Source: Stomorhina lunata
Lineage: Eukaryota > Arthropoda > Insecta > Diptera > Rhiniidae
NCBI GenBank assembly: GCA_933228675.1
Contig: OW121741.1
Span: forward strand, 133,882,120 to 133,946,119
DNA: 64,000 nt
Direction of reading: 5' to 3'
Positions 46,639 through 56,860 of the stretch are shown one piece after another (the stretch's first letter is position 1; every line of letters starts with the position of its first letter). Made by a program: the position numbers and the translations under genes. The notes below the pieces were generated by a model, which saw nothing but the letters and a program-made list of their open reading frames with translations, was not told where the DNA came from and searched no databases.

Positions 46639-49617
46639 CTACATATTTGATACAGCTCTGTTATTTTCTTTGCGAATGTCTTCTTCATTCCTTAGTTGAA
46701 GGTGTATTTCACATATAAAATTTGACACTAGAGCCCATTTTTCTTTAGATTGTAGCATTAAATCTACTATATTGTTGGGATTTATAGGGTCTCCCACTTC
46801 GCTCATTATCAAGTTTCTCTGTACTTGGAATCTTGGACAGTTAAAAACTACATGCTCTGCATCTTCAGTTATTGAACACATTGGACAGTTTGGAGAATTA
46901 TCTAGACCATACTTGAATAGATATCCTCTGTACCCTCCATGGCCGCTTAAGAATTGTGTTAAGTAGTAATTAACATCACCATGTTTACGTGTTATCCATT
47001 TACTAATGTTTGGAATCAGTTTGTAGGTCCATCGACCTTTTTCTGTATTTTCCCACCTTCTTTGCCATTTCACAATAGTATCATCTCTTTCAATTTGTTT
47101 TCTCTCGCGGGGGTTTTCTTCTCTATTGTTTTCCTTGGATACATAAATGCTATGTGCCTCAAAGGAAGACAAGTCAATAGGGATCATACCAGCAATTATC
47201 GCTGAAGCTTCAAGAGATATTGTTCTGTATCCGCTACAGACTCGGAGGCAACTCTGACGGAATAGTGAGATTATGTTTTTACGTGTCGTGTTTTTAATGG
47301 ACCTGGCCCAAATAGGAGCTCCATACAGTAAGATCGACATTGTTACTCTAGTTAATAAGATTCTACGGCTTTGTCTTGGCCCTCCAACATTTGGCATAAT
47401 TCTGCTGAGAGCATTACTAACTGCTGCGGCTTTTTTATATGCGTATTCCATATGCGCCTTAAAGTTTAGTTTATCATCAATCATAACTCCTAGGTACTTC
47501 AGAGAAGGGGATGACGTTATAATAGTCTCACCTACTTGGATATTTAATGTTTCTTTTTTCCTACGGTTACTAATTAAAACTGCTTCTGTTTTATGTTCTG
47601 CTAGTTCTAAACCGGCTTTATCTAGCCATGATTTCACAATACTAATTGTCTCGTTGGTATACATTTGAACTTCATCTAGGAATCGTGCACATACGACTAT
47701 AGCTATATCGTCTGCGAATCCTATAATATTCGCCTCTTCAGGGATATTCAACTCCAGCACTCCGTTATACATTACATTCCATAGTAATGGCCCAAGTACT
47801 GAGCCCTGGGGTACTCCTGCTGAGGTTTCATATGATTTCATACCATCATCCGTATTATACCAGAGTGTTCTGTTGTTGAAATAGTCTCCTACAATTCTAA
47901 TAATGTAATTTGGGACATCTAGGTTTCTTAGTGTTGACATAATAAAATTCCAGCCAGCGCTATTAAAAGCATTTTTAATATCTAAAGTAACAACCACACA
48001 GTACTTTTTATTCGCTCCTTTACCCTTTATCGCATTTTCTGCAATTGTTTTCACTTGATTTATCGCATCTATCGTCGATCTTGATTTACGAAAACCATAC
48101 TGTCTGACCGAGAGTCCATTTACACTTTCCACAGCTTCTAGCAGTCTATTATAAATCACTCTTTCTAGGACTTTACCTAGAGTATCCAATAGACATATTG
48201 GTCGGTACGATGACGGCTCGCCGAGGCGTTTGTTGGGCTTTGGAATTAAGACCAGTTTTTGCTTTTTCCATACTTCTGGAAATTCTCCAGTGCGAAGGCA
48301 GGAGTTAAAGACATCTGCAAATACTTGTGGATTAGCCTTAAGCGCAGTTTTAAGTGCTTTGTTCGGAATTCTATCTAAACCAGGGGCTTTCTTGTCACCA
48401 ATATGGGAGCAGGTTTGGAGAACTTCTTCTTCTGTCACTTCTTCTATATCGGCTATAGGATATATCGGCATACTCTGCGTCGGCTGCCCTTTTGGAAACA
48501 ATACTTCTATTATTTTTCTAAGGAGGTATGGGCATGTTACTTCTGGGGTTCTTTGGGTTCTTAACCTTGTCATAACTATGCGATATGCATTTCCCCATGG
48601 ATTGGAATCAACTTCATTGCAAAGCAGTTTAAAACTTTCCTGTTTGCTTTTCCTTATAGCCTTTTGAAAGTTACGCCTAGTTTGTATGTATAGTTGACGT
48701 TTACTCTCGGAATCTTGTCGTGACTGCCCCCTTTGGAATATACGTCTTGCTTTAAGACAGGCTCTTCTTAGTTCAGCAATTTCGGAGTTCCACCAATAAT
48801 TTGGTTTCCTGCGATTTGCTTGTACTTTTCTAGGCATTGATGCATCACATGCTTTTTTTAGAGCTTCAGTTATTTGTTTTCTTGTTACATCGTGTGTAGC
48901 TCCGGGTGTTAACCTGGATGAGAATTCGGCCAAGAAAGATTCTGTATCAAATTTCTCTTGGGCCCAGCCTATCGTTTGGGAACGATTTTTTGATTTAGAG
49001 GGGTTGATTTCTTCGATGTTATATAATATAGCCTGGTGGTCGCTATGTGTATAGTGCTCACTTACTTTCCAATTTATATTTCTTGCCAGAGATGGGCTAG
49101 TGAACGTGATGTCAACAATAGAACCAGTTGCACCTCTTCTAAATGTTTGAATGCTTCCAGTGTTAGACAATACCAGGTCTAATTGTGAGAAAGCTTCAAG
49201 GAGTTTACGACCTCTGGCATTTGTGAAGGGTGACCCCCAGTCCACTGCCCAAGCATTAAAGTCGCCAGCAATAATTTTTGGATTGAATTTCGTAGCGTCT
49301 GACACGAGCCTATCTATAAAGTTTTCAAATTCACTTTGTGCAGCATTTGGGGAAATGTAGCAGCTATATATATGTACTCCTTTAATCATTACTCTAACAA
49401 AGCCGTCTGATGGGTACTTCATTGTTTCTTGAAATGGGAGCTTGCCACACGTCCATATTGCTGCTTTTCCTAAATTGTCTTTTTGCCATATACCGCTAAA
49501 GAGATTTTTATACTGCTCACTTATTATTGCAACGTCAATATCCATTTCTCTAGTTGTTTGGCTAAGAAGGTCTTGAGCCGCTGCGCAGTGGTTCAGATTT
49601 AATTGTAATATTTTCAT
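46639..49617 (-). CDS. Retrotransposon ORF2: APE endonuclease and reverse transcriptase, 992 aa
   Basis: Carries out target-primed reverse transcription: the endonuclease nicks the target and the RT copies the element RNA from the nick. The endonuclease occupies about residues 1-200, with LNLNH (6-10), E34, GDFNAW (118-123), SIVD (166-169) and SDH (192-194), all expected catalytic positions. The RT is at about 450-720: APGLD (411-415), SSYRPICLL (469-477), YGFRKSRST (507-515), catalytic D546 in TLDIKNAF, AGVPQGSVLGPLL (600-612), GFADDI (633-638) and LKYLGV (706-711). A C-terminal zinc motif C911-x2-C914-x7-H922-x4-C927 follows GRWT and LSGHGGY blocks. No RNase H is seen, unlike I or LOA elements. 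The ATG overlaps the ORF1 stop as ATGA, so translation may depend on reinitiation after ORF1. No internal stop or frameshift: the protein looks functional. Exact clade needs a tree. Confidence 0.95.
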   Translation of the reverse strand: MKILQLNLNHCAAAQDLLSQTTREMDIDVAIISEQYKNLFSGIWQKDNLGKAAIWTCGKLPFQETMKYPSDGFVRVMIKGVHIYSCYISPNAAQSEFENFIDRLVSDATKFNPKIIAGDFNAWAVDWGSPFTNARGRKLLEAFSQLDLVLSNTGSIQTFRRGATGSIVDITFTSPSLARNINWKVSEHYTHSDHQAILYNIEEINPSKSKNRSQTIGWAQEKFDTESFLAEFSSRLTPGATHDVTRKQITEALKKACDASMPRKVQANRRKPNYWWNSEIAELRRACLKARRIFQRGQSRQDSESKRQLYIQTRRNFQKAIRKSKQESFKLLCNEVDSNPWGNAYRIVMTRLRTQRTPEVTCPYLLRKIIEVLFPKGQPTQSMPIYPIADIEEVTEEEVLQTCSHIGDKKAPGLDRIPNKALKTALKANPQVFADVFNSCLRTGEFPEVWKKQKLVLIPKPNKRLGEPSSYRPICLLDTLGKVLERVIYNRLLEAVESVNGLSVRQYGFRKSRSTIDAINQVKTIAENAIKGKGANKKYCVVVTLDIKNAFNSAGWNFIMSTLRNLDVPNYIIRIVGDYFNNRTLWYNTDDGMKSYETSAGVPQGSVLGPLLWNVMYNGVLELNIPEEANIIGFADDIAIVVCARFLDEVQMYTNETISIVKSWLDKAGLELAEHKTEAVLISNRRKKETLNIQVGETIITSSPSLKYLGVMIDDKLNFKAHMEYAYKKAAAVSNALSRIMPNVGGPRQSRRILLTRVTMSILLYGAPIWARSIKNTTRKNIISLFRQSCLRVCSGYRTISLEASAIIAGMIPIDLSSFEAHSIYVSKENNREENPRERKQIERDDTIVKWQRRWENTEKGRWTYKLIPNISKWITRKHGDVNYYLTQFLSGHGGYRGYLFKYGLDNSPNCPMCSITEDAEHVVFNCPRFQVQRNLIMSEVGDPINPNNIVDLMLQSKEKWALVSNFICEIHLQLRNEEDIRKENNRAVSNM

Positions 49618-50316
49618 TTGTTACGTAAACTGAGCGCCTTTTTGAATACTGGGCATTTGCTACTGCCAGCAGTGTGTTTAATTTCTGGCTCTTTGTTGGC
49701 CACACAGAACATGCATCTTGGTTCCAGGATACAGTTTTTTGCTATGTGATTAGGCTCGCCACATTTTCTGCACAGATTTGAACGATCAAAGCTACTTTTG
49801 CAAGTACTAGATATATGTCCAAACTCGAGACATCTAAAACATCGTTTAAGTGTAATGCACTTACGCACTCTACAAATTGACCAACCAATTTTGAGCTTAC
49901 CTATTTTCAAGGCTTTTTGTGCAACTGTGTTTGGTAAACAAATTTTTGCTATTTGCGTACCACCATATGCTTTGCGTAAATTTTTAACAACATTAGCGCC
50001 AAGGCCTGAGATTCCCAGTTGTTCCTCCAAAGCAGTGCAGATATCTGTTACTGTTGTTATCTCATCGAGGTCTTTACATTCTATTAGGGTCTCGCTTATC
50101 TTGCTTTTTATTTCGGCTGATCCCTGTAGTGATTTTCCAACGAGTTCGTTGAAATTGTTCACTTCCTCCTTATTTATACTGTTTATTTCCAGCAATAGTT
50201 CACCTTTTTGCGTTCTGCGGACTGTCTTAACACTTTTTCCAAACTCATGTAGGTTTGGGTCTGCCTTTATCTTACGCAGAATATCCGCATATGTGCTTTC
50301 GCCTTTTGCAGAAATT
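49614..50316 (-). CDS. Retrotransposon ORF1 (gag-like), 5'-truncated, three zinc knuckles
   Basis: The C-terminal 233 codons of a nucleic-acid-binding ORF1 protein, which forms the ribonucleoprotein with the element RNA. The frame is open to the junction at 50,316 and meets a stop (50,322-50,324) inside the satellite; no ATG precedes it, so an N-terminal part of unknown length was lost by 5' truncation. Near the break it has YADILRKIK and KGELLLEI blocks typical of R1-like gags, then a gag fold. The knuckles are CFRCLEFGHISSTC and CRKCGEPNHIAKNC (both C-x2-C-x4-H-x4-C) and a third, wider CMFC-x9-H-x6-C. The TGA stop overlaps the ORF2 ATG in ATGA. A TTG at 50,195 can be taken for a start, but similarity clearly continues upstream of it. 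Not expected to be expressed without its start and promoter. Confidence 0.9.
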
Positions 50317-53300
50317 ATGTCTTAGTCTATGTGTTAGTCTATGTCTTAGTCTATGTCTTAGTCTATGTCTTAGTCTATGTCTTAGTCTATGTCTTAGTCT
50401 ATGTCTTAGTCTATGTCTTAGTCTATGTCTTAGTCTATGTCGTAGTCTATGTCTTAGTCTATGTCTTAGTCTATGTCTTAGTCTATGTCTTACTCTATGT
50501 CTTAGTATATGTCTTAGTCTATATCTTAGTCGATGTCTTAGTCTATGTCTTAGTCTATGTCTAAGTCTATGTCTAAGTCTATGTCTTAGTCTATGTCTTA
50601 GTCTATGTCTTAGTCTATGTGTTAGTCTATGTGTTAGTCTATGTCTTAGTCTATGTCTTAGTCTATGTCTTAGTCTATGTCTTAGTCTATGTCTTAGTCT
50701 ATGTCTTAGTCTATGTCTTAGTCCATGTCTTAGTCTATGTCTTAATCTATGTCTTAGTCTATGTCTTAGTCTATGTCTTAGTCTATGTCTTAGTCTATGT
50801 CTTAGTCTATGTCTTAGTCTATGTCTTAGTCTATGTCTTAGTCTATGTCTTAGTCTATGTCTTAGTCTATGTCTTAGTCTATGTCTTAGTCTATGTCTTA
50901 GTCTATGTCTTAGTCTATGTCTTAGTCTATGTCTTAGTCTATGTCTTAGTCTATGTCTTAGTCTATGTCTTAGTCTATGTCTTAGTCTATGTCTTAGTCT
51001 ATGTCTTAGTCTATGTCTTAGTCTATGTCTTAGTCTATGTCTTAGTCTATGTCTTAGTCTATGTCTTAGTCTATGTCTTAGTCTATGTCTTAGTCTATGT
51101 CTTAGTCTATGTCTTAGTCTATGTCTTAGTCTATGTCTTAGTCTATGTCTTAGTCTATGTCTTAGTCTATGTCTTAGTCTATGTCTTAGTCTATGTCTTA
51201 GTCTATGTCTTAGTCTATGTCTTAGTCTATGTCTTAGTCTATGTCTTAGTCTATGTCTTAGTCTATGTCTTAGTCTATGTGTTAGTCTATATCTTAGTCT
51301 ATGTGTTAGTCTATGTGTTAGTCTATGTCTTACTCTATGTCTTAGTCTATGTCTTAGTCTATGTCTTAGTCTATGTCTTAGTCTATGTCTTAGTCTATGT
51401 TTTAGTCTATGTCTTAGTCTATGTCTTAGTCTATGTCTTAGTCTATGTCTTAGTCTATGTCTTAGTCTATGTCTTAGTCTATGTCTTAGTCTATGTCTTA
51501 GTCTATGTCTTAGTCTATGTCTTAGTCTATGTCTTAGTCTATGTCTTAGTCTATGTCTTAGTCTATGTCTTAGTCTATGTCTTAGTCTATGTCTTAGTCT
51601 ATGTCTTAGTCTATGTCTTAGTCTATGTCTTAGTCTATGTCTTAGTCTATGTCTTAGTCTATGTCTTAGTCTATGTCTTAGTCTATGTCTTAGTCTATGT
51701 CTTAGTCTATGTCTTAGTCTATGTCTTAGTCTATGTCTTAGTCTATGTCTTAGTCTATGTCTTAGTCTATGTCTTAGTCTATGTCTTAGTCTATGTCTTA
51801 GTCTATGTCTTAGTCTATGTCTTAGTCTATGTCTTAGTCTATGTCTTAGTCTATGTCTTAGTCTATGTCTTAGTCTATGTCTTAGTCTATATCTTAGTCT
51901 ATGTCTTAGTCTATGTCTTAGTCTATGTCTTAGTCTATGTCTATGTCTTAGTCTATGTCTTAGTCTATGTCTTAGTCTATGTCTTAGTCTATGTCTTAGT
52001 CTATGTCTTAGTCTATGTCTTAGTCTATGTCTTAGTCTATGTCTTAGTCTATGTCTTAGTCTATGTCTTAGTCTATGTCTTAGTCTATGTCTTAGTCTAT
52101 GTCTTAGTCTATGTCTTAGTCTATGTCTTAGTCTATGTCTTAGTCTATGTCTTAGTCTATGTCTTAGTCTATGTCTTAGTCTATGTCTTAGTCTATGTCT
52201 TAGTCTATGTCTTAGTCTATGTCTTAGTCTATGTCTTAGTCTATGTCTTAGTCTATGTCTTAGTCTATGTCTTAGTCTATGTCTTAGTCTATGTGTTAGT
52301 CTATATCTTAGTCTATGTGTTAGTCTATGTGTTAGTCTATGTCTTACTCTATGTCTTAGTCTATGTCTTAGTCTATGTCTTAGTCTATGTCTTAGTCTAT
52401 GTCTTAGTCTATGTTTTAGTCTATGTCTTAGTCTATGTCTTAGTCTATGTCTTAGTCTATGTCTTAGTCTATGTCTTAGTCTATGTCTTAGTCTATGTCT
52501 TAGTCTATGTCTTAGTCTATGTCTTAGTCTATGTCTTAGTCTATGTCTTAGTCTATGTCTTAGTCTATGTCTTAGTCTATGTCTTAGTCTATGTCTTAGT
52601 CTATGTCTTAGTCTATGTCTTAGTCTATGTCTTAGTCTATGTCTTAGTCTATGTCTTAGTCTATGTCTTAGTCTATGTCTTAGTCTATGTCTTAGTCTAT
52701 GTCTTAGTCTATGTCTTAGTCCATGTCTTAATCTATGTGTTAGTCTATGTCTTAGTCTATGTCTTAGTCTATGTCTTAGTCTATGTCTTAGTCTATGTCT
52801 TAGTCTATGTGTTAGTCTATGTGTTAGTCTATGTGTTAGTCTATGTCTTAGTCTATGTCTTAGTCTATGTCTTAGTCTATGTCTTAGTCTATGTCTTAGT
52901 CTATGTCTTAGTCTATGTCTTAGTCCATGTCTTAGTCTATGTCTTAATCTATGTCTTAGTCTATGTCTTAGTCTATGTCTTAGTCTATGTCTTAGTCTAT
53001 GTCTTAGTCTATGTCTTAGTCTATGTCTTAGTCTATGTCTTAGTCTATGTCTTAGTCTATGTCTTAGTCTATGTCTTAGTCTATGTCTTAGTCTATGTCT
53101 TAGTCTATGTCTTAGTCTATGTCTTAGTCTATGTCTTAGTCTATGTCTTAGTCTATGTCTTAGTCTATGTCTTAGTCTATGTCTTAGTCTATGTCTTAGT
53201 CTATGTCTTAGTCTATGTCTTAGTCTATGTCTTAGTCTATGTCTTAGTCTATGTCTTAGTCTATGTCTTAGTCTATGTCTTAGTCTATGTCTTAGTCTAT

Positions 53301-55072
53301 GTCTTAGTCTATGTCTTAGTCTATGTCTTAGTCTATGTCTTAGTCTATGTCTTAGTCTATGTCTTAGTCTATGTCTTAGTCTATGTCTTAGTCTATGTCT
53401 TAGTCTATGTCTTAGTCTATGTCTTAGTCTATGTCTTAGTCTATATCTTAGTCTATGTCTTAGTCTATGTCTTAGTCTATGTCTTAGTCTATGTCTATGT
53501 CTTAGTCTATGTCTTAGTCTATGTCTTAGTCTATGTCTTAGTCTATGTCTTAGTCTATGTCTTAGTCTATGTCTTAGTCTATGTCTTAGTCTATGTCTTA
53601 GTCTATGTCTTAGTCTATGTCTTAGTCTATGTCTTAGTCTATGTCTTAGTCTATGTCTTAGTCTATGTCTTAGTCTATGTCTTAGTCTATGTCTTAGTCT
53701 ATGTCTTAGTCTATGTCTTAGTCTATGTCTTAGTCTATGTCTTAGTCTATGTCTTAGTCTATGTCTTAGTCTATGTCTTAGTCTATGTCTTAGTCTATGT
53801 CTTAGTCTATGTCTTAGTCTATGTCTTAGTCTATGTCTTAGTCTATGTCTTAGTCTATGTCTTAGTCTATGTGTTAGTCTATATCTTAGTCTATGTGTTA
53901 GTCTATGTGTTAGTCTATGTCTTACTCTATGTCTTAGTCTATGTCTTAGTCTATGTCTTAGTCTATGTCTTAGTCTATGTCTTAGTCTATGTTTTAGTCT
54001 ATGTCTTAGTCTATGTCTTAGTCTATGTCTTAGTCTATGTCTTAGTCTATGTCTTAGTCTATGTCTTAGTCTATGTCTTAGTCTATGTCTTAGTCTATGT
54101 CTTAGTCTATGTCTTAGTCTATGTCTTAGTCTATGTCTTAGTCTATGTCTTAGTCTATGTCTTAGTCTATGTCTTAGTCTATGTCTTAGTCTATGTCTTA
54201 GTCTATGTCTTAGTCTATGTCTTAGTCTATGTCTTAGTCTATGTCTTAGTCTATGTCTTAGTCTATGTCTTAGTCTATGTCTTAGTCTATGTCTTAGTCT
54301 ATGTCTTAGTCTATGTCTTAGTCTATGTCTTAGTCTATGTCTTAGTCTATGTCTTAGTCTATGTCTTAGTCTATGTCTTAGTCTATGTCTTAGTCTATGT
54401 CTTAGTCTATGTCTTAGTCTATGTCTTAGTCTATGTCTTAGTCTATGTCTTAGTCTATGTCTTAGTCTATGTCTTAGTCTATGTCTTAGTCTATGTCTTA
54501 GTCTATGTCTTAGTCTATGTCTTAGTCTATGTCTTAGTCTATGTCTTAGTCTATGTCTTAGTCTATGTCTTAGTCTATGTCTTAGTCTATATCTTAGTCT
54601 ATGTCTTAGTCTAAGTCTTAGTCTATGTCTTAGTCTATGTCTTAGTCTATGTCTTAGTCTATGTCTTTGTCTATGTCTTAGTCTATGTCTTAGTCTATGT
54701 CTTAGTCTGTGTCTTAGTCTATGTCTTAGTCTATGTCTTAGTCTATGTTTTAGTCTATGTCTTAGTCTATGTCTTAGTCTATGTCTTAGTCTATGTCTTA
54801 GTCTATGTCTTAGTCTATGTCTTAGTCTATGTCTTAGTCTATGTCTTAGTCTATGTCTTAGTCTATGTCTTAGTCTATGTCTTAGTCTATGTCTTAGTCT
54901 ATGTCTTAGTCTATGTCTTAGTCTATGTCTTAGTCTTTATCTTAGTATTTTTCTTTGTCCATATCTTAGGGTATGTCCTAGTCTTCTTCTTAGTCTATAT
55001 CTTAGTTTATGTCTTAGTCTATGTCTAACTATATATCATAATCAATGAATGGTCTATATCAGTCTATGTTTT
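50317..55072 (+). repeat. 12-bp satellite array C with nested higher-order repeats
   Basis: About 390 units of TCTTAGTCTATG. Marker variants show duplicated blocks. The TGTGTTAG-TATATC-TGTGTTAG-TGTGTTAG-TACTC cluster lies at 51,281, 52,295 and 53,873. A 6-bp-deleted unit (CTATGTCTATG) lies at 51,931 and 53,485, and a CCATG then TTAATC pair at 50,721 and 52,923. The first 250 bp share a variant order with array B. From about 54,930 the array degenerates and fades into unique DNA at about 55,072. Very long open frames here (up to about 1,600 codons) result from the period being a multiple of three and are not proteins. Confidence 0.97.
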
Positions 55073-56860
55073 AAAAAAAATTATAATATAAAGTTAAAGC
55101 AAACAATGTGTGATAAGACATATTTTAAATAAAGATAATAAAATTAATAACTAAAAATTTCTTAGTCTCTTGTTTAGGTCTATTTCCTAGTTTGATTTTG
55201 TTTCCTATTTTGACAGCCGCTGCGTATGATGAATTTATGTTTTCCACGAAATGATATAACTCATACTCAGTCCTAATCAAATGTTATTTCTGTCAATCGA
55301 TTTTTGTTAATTGTTTTTGTTTTCTCAAATCATTTTAAAAAATTCTCTGTTTAATTTCAATATTTACCTACAAAAATAGCGTTAAAAATTACTTTCGAAC
55401 ATAATCAATAGTTTCAGTTTGTTAATTTATCACCCCGAAATAAAATAAATAAATGACACTTGGTAAATACTTAGAACAGGCACTTAATAGTATATTATAG
55501 GCCAGAAAAAATTAAATGTATCTCTTAAGTGAAAAAAAACTTTTAGATACTTTTACCAATATATTCTTAAAGACAATATGTCAAGGAATTTCAGCACTTC
55601 CCCAAATTAAAGACAATTTTGTCCAAATACCAAAGAATATTTAAGGGTATGAATTGATGATCAAATGACAGGGCACGCTTGAAATTAGTAGGTTGACATT
55701 AATAGAAAATTATTGCCTACAAACAATTTTGTTTAATGTTTTATTAACAATTTGCTGACATTTGACCAAACAAAAAGAAAAAGAAAAGGTAAAAACTAGG
55801 AAAAAAGTTATTTATTTAAGATTATTTAAGTAAATACCAGAACACGAACATGTTTTTATGTTAAACATGAAAAATATTCAAAATAAGAAATCTATGTTAA
55901 ATGAGTCTAGAAAATAATGAAAAGTAAATCATTTAAATTAAGAATGAAATCATACTAGAGAGGCTTACTAAGGTAAGTTAAGTATTAACAAGAAAATCGT
56001 GTAAAAAATAAAATTCAATACAAATCTAACAAATATTTAAAAATGTTATTTTAATGTTTAGAGTATAAAAAAAATTGTAAAAGAATACTTATACTTATTT
56101 TAAATGTTGGAATATAAAAATAAAATACAAATAAAAATCAAATGAAAAGAAAATGAATGAAGCCTTGACTATCTCTATCTCTGCACCTATAGAAAGAAGA
56201 AAATAAAGAAATAAAAATAATTCAATACGAATTGATACCAAGTTAAACATGAAAATCCCATATCATAGCTAACATACAAATAAACAAATAAATTTATGCT
56301 AATCGGCTTTTTCCTACTACTACTACTACGTCTTAAATTTCATTCGAAATCTTCTACTACACCCCGCAATATACAGCAATCACACAAACCCTGTCACACC
56401 ATGACACAATAGCCTATCCAGCACCAATTCCAATTCCAGTAACTGCCACATCGTTCAGTCTTCATAGGAATTGTTTTGTTGCTCTCGAAAAGTATTTACA
56501 CCACAAATGTAATGAATTGTAGAATAAACGATAAATTCATTTGAATGAGACGAATTCGTATTAAAAAGCAGTTCTAACGAAGTCATCAGGAAGGACGGAC
56601 GGACAAATGGGCCAGGAAGAATGGAGAGGTCGGTGGTAGGACAGACACTGTTACAAATATTCAAGTATTGTAATAAAATTTGGATTTTTACTTTGATTTT
56701 TATTTAAATAATGATTTACGAGCATTCCAAAGGCACAAATACATTAAATACACCTACACACACATATATTGTTAACACACACCAATACACATTTATTTAC
56801 GCAGTTAAAACAACAAAAAGTATAAATGGTCAATGGTCCCACCATAAGATACCCTAAAAA
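55073..56860. other. Unique island, no supported gene
   Basis: About 1.8 kb of AT-rich DNA. The only simple repeat of note is CTA at 56,313-56,329. A minus-strand frame at 56,455-56,664 starts at TTG and has no recognised similarity. Confidence 0.6.

Larger units (their letters stand above)
46411..50316 (-). mobile_element. R1-clade-type non-LTR retrotransposon, 5'-truncated, inserted in the 12-bp satellite
   Basis: A 3.9-kb LINE read on the minus strand: truncated ORF1, complete ORF2, a roughly 200-bp 3' UTR and a 32-nt poly(A) tail (poly-T at 46,411-46,442). It is bounded on both sides by the 12-bp satellite. R1-clade membership is inferred from the ORF2 layout (APE endonuclease, RT with FADD, C-terminal CCHC, no RNase H seen) and the C-terminal GRWT, LIPNI and LSGHGGY blocks. 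The 5' end falls inside ORF1, so any internal promoter and the gag start are missing. The intact ORF2 and clean tail indicate a recent insertion. Target duplications cannot be defined because flank and target are the same periodic sequence; a 13-bp match (46,398-46,410 versus 50,316-50,328) is expected anyway. Confidence 0.93.

Noticed and set aside
46446..50325. Plus-strand open frames opposite the retrotransposon
   Set aside because: They are antisense shadows of ORF1 and ORF2, which carry complete motif sets on the minus strand.
46399..50328. A 12-13-bp target site duplication flanking the retrotransposon
   Set aside because: The identical flanks are expected from the 12-bp period of the satellite itself, so no duplication can be claimed from this allele alone.
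50255..55048. Open frames of up to about 1,600 codons over the 12-bp arrays (SLCL and LVYV repeats; also at 11,690-13,639 and 59,054-59,640)
   Set aside because: The 12-bp period is divisible by three and two of the three frames lack a stop, so long frames are inevitable. Two frames are open at once, single-base deletions break them, and the translation is pure low complexity.
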